Assembly (NCBI GenBank): GCA_031425695.1
Contig: JANPJV010000130.1
Coordinates: 1-11,318, forward strand
DNA: 11,318 bases
Source: JANPJV01 sp031425695
GTDB taxonomy: Bacteria > Pseudomonadota > Gammaproteobacteria > Xanthomonadales > SZUA-5
Direction of reading: 5' to 3'
Part shown: piece by piece, positions 7,090-11,318 of the stretch
Position numbering within the stretch: position 1 is the first letter of the stretch
How the letters are laid out: every line of letters starts with the position of its first letter
The notes under the pieces: model-generated
Told to the model about the DNA's origin: nothing
Database searches by the model: none
Seen by the model: only the letters and a program-made list of their open reading frames with translations
Made by a program: the position numbers and the translations under genes

Positions 7090-7231
7090 CGTCGAGTCTT
7101 CCGCATAACACAGCGAGCGCTGGCCGGGGTGGCAGCACCAAGGGACAAAGTATTGCATAGCGCATTTGTAGCGAAGTTTGAATCGTCCCCAAAGTCGTAT
7201 GATCCGCCGCTTATCCGCCCAAGGTCCTCCC
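7090..7231. promoter_or_regulatory. Divergent promoter region of DUF2066 operon and purMN
   Basis: These 142 bp separate the DUF2066 start (minus) from the purM start (plus) and are locally AT-richer than the genes around them. A possible purM -10 box TATGAT is at 7198-7203. The nearest -35-like TTGAAT (7178-7183) leaves only 14 bases of spacing, so the promoter is tentative. I saw no clear PurR-type operator palindrome. AAGG at 7221-7224 is the likely purM ribosome-binding site. Confidence 0.4.
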
Positions 7232-8272
7232 ATGAGCACACCGCCGCCGCTGACCTACCGCGACGCGGGTGTCGACATCGACGCAGGCGCCTCGCTGGTC
7301 GAGCGCATCAAGCCGGCCGTACGGCGTACCCTGCGGCCGGAGGTGCTGGGCGGCCTCGGCGGATTCGGCGCCTCTGTCCGCGTGCCGCTGGAGCGCTTCA
7401 AGGAACCGGTGATGGTATCCGGCACCGACGGCGTCGGCACCAAGCTCAAGCTTGCGCAACAACTGGGCCGCCACGACAGCATCGGCATCGATCTCGTCGG
7501 CATGTGCGTCAACGACGTGCTGGTGCAGGGCGCCGAGCCAATTTTCTTCCTCGATTATTTCGCCACCGGCAAGCTCGATGTCGACGTCGCGGCACGCGTG
7601 GTCAATGGAATTGCCCGCGGTTGCGAGGAGTCCGGTTGCGCACTGGTCGGCGGCGAGACCGCCGAAATGCCGGATATGTACGCGCCGGGCGACTACGATC
7701 TGGCCGGCTTCTGCGTCGGCCTGGTCGAGCGCAGCAAGATGCTCGACGGCAGCGCAGTCCAGTCTGGACACCGGCTGATCGGCATCGCCAGCTCCGGACC
7801 GCATTCAAACGGCTACTCCCTCATCCGGCGCATCGTCGCCCGCGCCCAGGTCGACTTCAACCTGCTGGTCGGTGGCAGTGCGCTCGGCGACCTGCTGATG
7901 GCACCGACCCGCCTCTATGCCAAGCCGGTACTGGCGTTGCTGCAGAACTTGCCGATTGCGGCGATGGCGCACATCACCGGCGGCGGCATCACCGAGAACA
8001 TCATCCGGGTTGTTCCCGACGGCCTCGGCGTGCGCATCGACAGTCGCGCCTGGCCGGAGCCGCCGGTGTTCGCCTGGCTCATGCGCGCCGGCAATGTCGC
8101 CCGCAGCGAAATGTGGCGCACGTTCAATTGCGGCATCGGCTTCGTGCTGATCGTGCCGCCGGCGGCCGCGAGCGAGGCCATTGCACAGACTCGAGCGCTC
8201 GGGCTGCCCGCCTGGGACATTGGCGCGGTCGAGGTAGTCGCCAACGGTGCGCCGCGTGTCCACATCGAGTGA
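7232..8272 (+). CDS. purM: Phosphoribosylformylglycinamidine cyclo-ligase (AIR synthetase, PurM)
   Basis: Fifth step of de novo purine synthesis: ATP-dependent ring closure of FGAM to aminoimidazole ribotide. The protein has 346 residues, the usual bacterial length. It opens with LTYRDAGVDIDAG (7-19), the standard PurM N-terminus, which fixes the start at the ATG at 7232 rather than at an upstream in-frame codon at 7178. Key motifs are SGTDGVGTKLKLA (63-75), DLVGMCVNDVLVQGAEP (88-104), GGETAEMPDMY (140-150), ASSGPHSNGYSL (186-197), and ITGGGITEN in the C-terminal half. It overlaps purN, the usual purMN arrangement, and diverges from the DUF2066 operon. Confidence 0.97.
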   Translation: MSTPPPLTYRDAGVDIDAGASLVERIKPAVRRTLRPEVLGGLGGFGASVRVPLERFKEPVMVSGTDGVGTKLKLAQQLGRHDSIGIDLVGMCVNDVLVQGAEPIFFLDYFATGKLDVDVAARVVNGIARGCEESGCALVGGETAEMPDMYAPGDYDLAGFCVGLVERSKMLDGSAVQSGHRLIGIASSGPHSNGYSLIRRIVARAQVDFNLLVGGSALGDLLMAPTRLYAKPVLALLQNLPIAAMAHITGGGITENIIRVVPDGLGVRIDSRAWPEPPVFAWLMRAGNVARSEMWRTFNCGIGFVLIVPPAAASEAIAQTRALGLPAWDIGAVEVVANGAPRVHIE

Positions 8273-8966
8273 GGCCGCGCGTGGCCGATTGCGGGTCGCC
8301 GTCCTGCTCTCCGGCCGTGGCAGCAATCTCAAGGCGCTGATCGACGGCGCTGCGCGCCAGGCAGCCGGCTATGAGCTGGTCGGGGCTTTCAGTGATCGAC
8401 GCGAGGCGCCGGGGCTCGCGTTCGCCACGGCGGCGGGAATCCCAGTCGCCGTATTCGAACCGCGTGCGTTTCCCGACAAGGCCGCCTACGAAGCGGCAAT
8501 GTTCGGTGCGGTCGAAGCGGTCGGCGCCGAACTCGTCGTGCTTGCCGGCTACATGCGCATCGTCAGCCCCGCCACCGTAGCTGCCTGGCAGGGCCGCCTG
8601 GTCAATATTCATCCCTCGCTGCTGCCCGCCTATCGCGGCCTCGACACCCACACGCGCGTGCTCGCGGACGGCGGCAGCGTCCACGGCGCCAGCGTCCACT
8701 ACGTCACCGCCGAGCTCGACGGTGGCCCAGTGCTGATGCAGGTCGAGATCGCCGTTCTCCCAGCCGACACGCCGGAAACCATCGCTGCACGCCTGTTGCC
8801 GCGCGAACACGCGCTGCTGGTCGCCGCCGTCGACTTGATCGCGCAGGGCAGGGTGGGCTTGGCGGGCGAGGTACTCAGCGTCGATGGCCGCATGCTCGAG
8901 CGACCGATCGCGCTGGCGACACCATCGCCGACCGCGGCGCGCAGCGACCATCCGGCAAGGTCCTGA
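8247..8966 (+). CDS. purN: Phosphoribosylglycinamide formyltransferase (PurN)
   Basis: Third step of purine synthesis: transfers the formyl group of 10-formyl-tetrahydrofolate to GAR. With the GTG at 8247 as start, the 239-residue protein has SGRGSN (22-27, phosphate loop), GYMRI (101-105), NIHPSLLPAYRG (120-131), and HYVTAELDGGP (151-161). The catalytic Asn120, His122 and Asp158 sit at a constant offset of 14 from Asn106, His108 and Asp144 of the Escherichia coli enzyme, so the core is intact. A second GTG at 8256 would remove three residues. A GAGGT lies 11 bases before the first GTG, which slightly favours it. Translation is probably coupled to purM through the 26-base overlap. The last roughly 20 residues are variable. 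Confidence 0.95.
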   Translation: MRRVSTSSEAARGRLRVAVLLSGRGSNLKALIDGAARQAAGYELVGAFSDRREAPGLAFATAAGIPVAVFEPRAFPDKAAYEAAMFGAVEAVGAELVVLAGYMRIVSPATVAAWQGRLVNIHPSLLPAYRGLDTHTRVLADGGSVHGASVHYVTAELDGGPVLMQVEIAVLPADTPETIAARLLPREHALLVAAVDLIAQGRVGLAGEVLSVDGRMLERPIALATPSPTAARSDHPARS

Positions 8967-9008
8967 GTTGTACCGGGATCCGGTTCCGCGCCACGTGCGC
9001 GCGGCTTC

Positions 9009-10415
9009 CTATCCTTCAGCGGCCTCTTTCGATTCGAGCGGCAGCGAAATCCGGAAGGTGGTGCCAAATCCAACTTCGCTATCGACCTCGATCTTGCCAC
9101 CGTGCTTTTGCACGATTCCGTAGGAAAGGGACAAGCCCAGGCCGGTGCCTTCGCCGATCGGCTTGGTGGTGAAGAATGGATCGAAGATGCGGCTCAGATT
9201 TTCCGCAGGGATGCCCACGCCGGTATCGGCAATCTCGACCCAGACACCATCGTTCTGGGCGCCGCAGCGAACCGTGACGGTGCCGCGCCTGCCCGCGGGC
9301 GTCGCTTGCACCGCATTCACCAACAGGTTCAAGAAGACCTGGTTGAGTTGCAGTGGCAGGCACTTGATGCGCGGTAGATCGCCATACTCCTTGATCACGT
9401 CAGCGCGGAATCGGAGCTCGCTGCTGACGATGTTGAGCGTCGAATCCAATCCCGACCGCAGGTCGACAATTTCCCATTGCTGACTACTGTCGATCCGCGA
9501 GAAATCCCTCAGGTCGGCGACGATCTGCCTGACCCGGACGATGCCGTCTTTCGACTCCGCCAACAGCACCGGAATATCTTCCATCAGGTAATCCAGCTGC
9601 GCATCCTTCTTGATCTTCTCCATCCGCGCCAGCCATGCCGCACATTCCGGACGACTGTCCGCCATCGTGCGCAGCAAATCTTCTCCCTCACGCTGGCCCG
9701 CCAGCACCTTGCCGATCCGGGTGAAGTACCCCGCCAGCGAGCCAAGATTGGACTGCACAAAACCGATCGGGTTGTTGATCTCATGCGCTACGCCGGCTGC
9801 CAATTGGCCGATCGAGGCCAGCTTTTCGGATTGCACCAGTTGCTGCTGGGCTTGCTTCAGTTCGGCATGCAGCGCCGACAACTCCTCGAATCGGCTTTTC
9901 AGCTCGGCCTCGACCGCGCGACGGCGTAAAACGTCTTCCTCGAGTTCGCGCGTCGCCTGGGTCAGCAAATTGGTCTGCCGTTTCATTCGGCGCTGGGCAT
10001 CGGCCAGTTCCTCATTGAGCCGCACGACCTCCTCGGCGACACGCCCCAACTCGGTCACGTCATGCTCGGCGGCCAGCAGCAGGTCGGCGCCATTGCCATA
10101 GATCGCACCGCTGACCGTCTGACACAGCGTGTCCGGATTGCCGATGGTCAGCAGACCCTCGAACAGCAGCGCGTCATCGAGCGGCATCTTCCGCGCGGTA
10201 GCCAGCACTTCCGCGAGTGGCGGATTGACAAAGCAGGCCTCGACATCCAGCAGGCAGCCGGGTGGCAGTGGCTCGCGGCTGAGCATGCGCCAGAAGCCGA
10301 GGTTGGCATCGAGCAGGCGGCCCTCGGCATCCAGCCGCGCGACCACCACGGCAGTCAACCGGCGCAGCGAAGCGGGAATCACCGATTCCGCGGTACGCAC
10401 CAAGTTCAGTGGCAT
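9009..10415 (-). CDS. Soluble PAS-like sensor histidine kinase
   Basis: Cytoplasmic two-component kinase of 468 residues with no membrane segment or signal peptide. Residues about 15-125 look like a degenerate PAS sensor (AVVVARLDAEGRLLDANLGF near the start). A coiled coil covers about 125-195. The dimerisation/phosphoacceptor helix has the H-box SIGQLAAGVAHEINNP with His211, followed by a long intervening stretch up to VRQIVADLRDFSR, as in the NtrB/HK4-like class. The ATPase domain shows the N-box FLNLLVNAVQA (361-371), G1 DTGVGIP (397-403), F-box FDPFFTTKP (411-419) and G2 GTGLGLSL (423-430), so it should be catalytically competent. Its ATG overlaps the end of the B12-binding gene by 10 bases. 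No response regulator lies in the window. The gene ends 42 bp from the convergent purN. Confidence 0.95.
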   Translation of the reverse strand: MPLNLVRTAESVIPASLRRLTAVVVARLDAEGRLLDANLGFWRMLSREPLPPGCLLDVEACFVNPPLAEVLATARKMPLDDALLFEGLLTIGNPDTLCQTVSGAIYGNGADLLLAAEHDVTELGRVAEEVVRLNEELADAQRRMKRQTNLLTQATRELEEDVLRRRAVEAELKSRFEELSALHAELKQAQQQLVQSEKLASIGQLAAGVAHEINNPIGFVQSNLGSLAGYFTRIGKVLAGQREGEDLLRTMADSRPECAAWLARMEKIKKDAQLDYLMEDIPVLLAESKDGIVRVRQIVADLRDFSRIDSSQQWEIVDLRSGLDSTLNIVSSELRFRADVIKEYGDLPRIKCLPLQLNQVFLNLLVNAVQATPAGRRGTVTVRCGAQNDGVWVEIADTGVGIPAENLSRIFDPFFTTKPIGEGTGLGLSLSYGIVQKHGGKIEVDSEVGFGTTFRISLPLESKEAAEG

Positions 10416-11180
10416 GACTCAGTGCTCCCTGCCTGCGGTCCAGCACCGAAGTGCTTCGCCTCCTGCTCGGCCTGTTCAGCATCGGCTACCCACAGATCGG
10501 CGCCCAGGTCCCGCCAGACATCGTCGAGGGCATTGATCGCGCGCCCGCCGAGCAGGATCACGGGGCAGGACTGCCCCATTTCGGCGCGCAGGCCGCCGAT
10601 GATCCTGCGTGCGGTTACCAACTGCTGCGGCAACGCCACCGACAGCCCGAGCAGGTCCGGGCGCAGAGTGTCGACCTGTTCGACCAGGGAGCGCTCTGGA
10701 ACATCGGCGCCGAGAAAATGCGAAGTCCAGCCGGCGGTCTCGAAGGCATCCGAAATCATTCGCAGCCCGAGCGCGTGATGATTGCCTTCTACGTTGGCGA
10801 AAATTGCCGTGCGTGCCATTGGCGGCGCAAACTCGGCGAGCGAGAAAGCATTGGACATCACATATTGCGAGATCGCCGTGGCCAGGTGCTCTCGCGCCAC
10901 GCTGATGCGATTGGCCGCCCACAGGTGGCCTACTTCGTACATGGACGCCTGGATGATGTGCACATTGACATTGGCCAGAGAAGCTCCCGCCGCCATGCGC
11001 TCGCGCACCAACTCGTACGCCGGGACGCACTGGTTGGCCATCAACAGGTCGAGATAAGCTTGTGTTTGCGGCAACGCCGGCTGCAGGTGGCGGAAGTCGA
11101 CCAGCAGCGCGCCAGGCTTCGCCAGCGCCTGATGGCCGGCAGCGAGTATCTTGAGTATCCAGGCTTGGTCCGTACCGCTA
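10406..11180 (-). CDS. B12-binding sensor protein (CarH/LitR-type cap motif), 5' end cut by an insertion sequence
   Basis: Predicted cytoplasmic cobalamin-binding regulator. From the first conventional start, a TTG at 11072-11074, 222 residues can be read. The frame stays open upstream to 11180, where insertion-sequence DNA begins, with no ATG or GTG in between. The helical cap domain (about 5-80) contains W52-x9-E62-H63, the motif of AdoCbl photoreceptors. The Rossmann-type domain has H100-A-L-G103, then exactly 41 residues to Ser145, then GG at 176-177, matching the DxHxxG-x41-SxV-x(24-28)-GG scheme with Asn98 in place of Asp/Glu. His100 is the likely cobalt ligand. It overlaps the downstream kinase gene by 10 bases. 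No DNA-binding domain is visible, so output is probably through the kinase. The original start is lost or displaced. Confidence 0.85.
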
Positions 11181-11181
11181 G

Positions 11182-11318
11182 GGATCCTCTGAACAAGTCG
11201 CCCGATCTGTGGTCTGATCTTTGAGCCAGCGATCGACGGGAAGATGCATGAGCCAGATGAGTTTCGGTGATGCGGAGTACGCGGGCAAGCGCAAGCGTAC
11301 GCGTCGGGAAGAGTTCCT
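11182..11318 (+). mobile_element. IS5-family insertion sequence, left end only
   Basis: The element is recognised from its transposase start at 11248 and from the end sequence GGATCCTCTGAACAAGTC at 11182, which begins with GG directly after CTAG (11178-11181). CTAG fits the CTAR-type 4-bp target of the IS5 group. The element runs past the window end, so its right terminal repeat and second target copy cannot be seen. The exact first base could be 11181 or 11182. It sits inside the upstream reading frame of the B12-binding gene, on the opposite strand. Confidence 0.8.
11248..11318 (+). CDS. IS5-family transposase, N-terminal fragment
   Basis: The reading frame from the ATG at 11248 gives 23 residues and then leaves the window. 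It starts MSQMSFGDAEYAGKRKRTRR, which matches the characteristic N-terminus of IS5-group DDE transposases (a short Phe/Asp/Glu-containing stretch, then a basic KR-rich segment and RREEFL). GGGAAG lies four bases upstream of the ATG. The catalytic DDE residues lie beyond the window, so activity cannot be judged. Confidence 0.85.
   Translation, partial: MSQMSFGDAEYAGKRKRTRREEF

Noticed and set aside
7141..7231. PurR-type operator before purM
   Set aside because: No 16-base palindrome resembling the purine operator was found. Only a tentative -10 box can be named.
6253..8340. Very long open frame (695 codons) on the plus strand crossing DUF2066 and purM
   Set aside because: It is antisense to DUF2066 and out of frame with purM, with Arg/Ala/Gly-rich low-quality composition. 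Both real genes have clear family motifs, so this is a GC-rich shadow.
8971..8984. Small hairpin ACCGG-GAT-CCGGT between purN and the kinase as a terminator
   Set aside because: The stem is only five pairs with no T-run after it, so it is too weak to call a terminator for either convergent gene.
11075..11318. Continuing the B12 protein N-terminus through to the window end
   Set aside because: Beyond 11180 the frame is antisense to the transposase start and within insertion-sequence DNA, so those codons are unlikely to belong to the original protein.

Overview
The window is GC-rich, densely coding DNA from a gammaproteobacterium, most likely of the Lysobacterales/Xanthomonadales (an inference). 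The reasons are codon bias toward G/C, the conserved block purM-purN diverging from DUF2066/AI-2E transporter/hda, a trpGDC cluster without an adjacent trpE, and several REP-type palindromes starting with GTAG or GTGG. Both ends lie in repetitive DNA: a 70-bp tandem repeat at the left and an IS5-type element at the right. This may therefore be a whole draft contig.

Layout. Positions 1-146 hold a tandem repeat touching the trpC stop codon. Positions 145-2710 (minus) hold trpG-trpD-trpC for tryptophan biosynthesis. trpD and trpC overlap by ATGA, and a REP doublet (REPIN-like) fills the trpG-trpD gap. Positions 2814-3239 (minus) encode a small phasin-like protein. It diverges from a DUF1428 gene at 3391-3753 (plus). 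A GC-rich palindrome at 3768-3880 separates DUF1428 from the convergent hda gene. Positions 3886-7089 (minus) form a probable operon: exported DUF2066 protein, AI-2E/PerM-family membrane protein, then Hda, the replication-initiation regulator. Positions 7232-8966 (plus) carry purM-purN (overlapping), two steps of purine synthesis. Positions 9009-11180 (minus) carry a B12-binding protein gene overlapping a soluble PAS-like histidine kinase gene. Positions from about 11182 to the end are the left end of an IS5-family insertion sequence, with the first 23 codons of its transposase on the plus strand.

Most of the window is conserved housekeeping. The part most worth attention is the right end. 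The B12-binding protein has the W-x9-EH cap motif known from CarH/LitR-type cobalamin photoreceptors and a near-canonical HxxG-x41-S...GG cobalamin-binding fold. It is translationally coupled to a cytoplasmic histidine kinase, which suggests a light- or cobalamin-responsive two-component input. In this genome the insertion sequence interrupts the 5' part of the B12-protein reading frame, at a CTAG that fits the target preference of the IS5 group. The pair may therefore be inactivated or differently expressed here.
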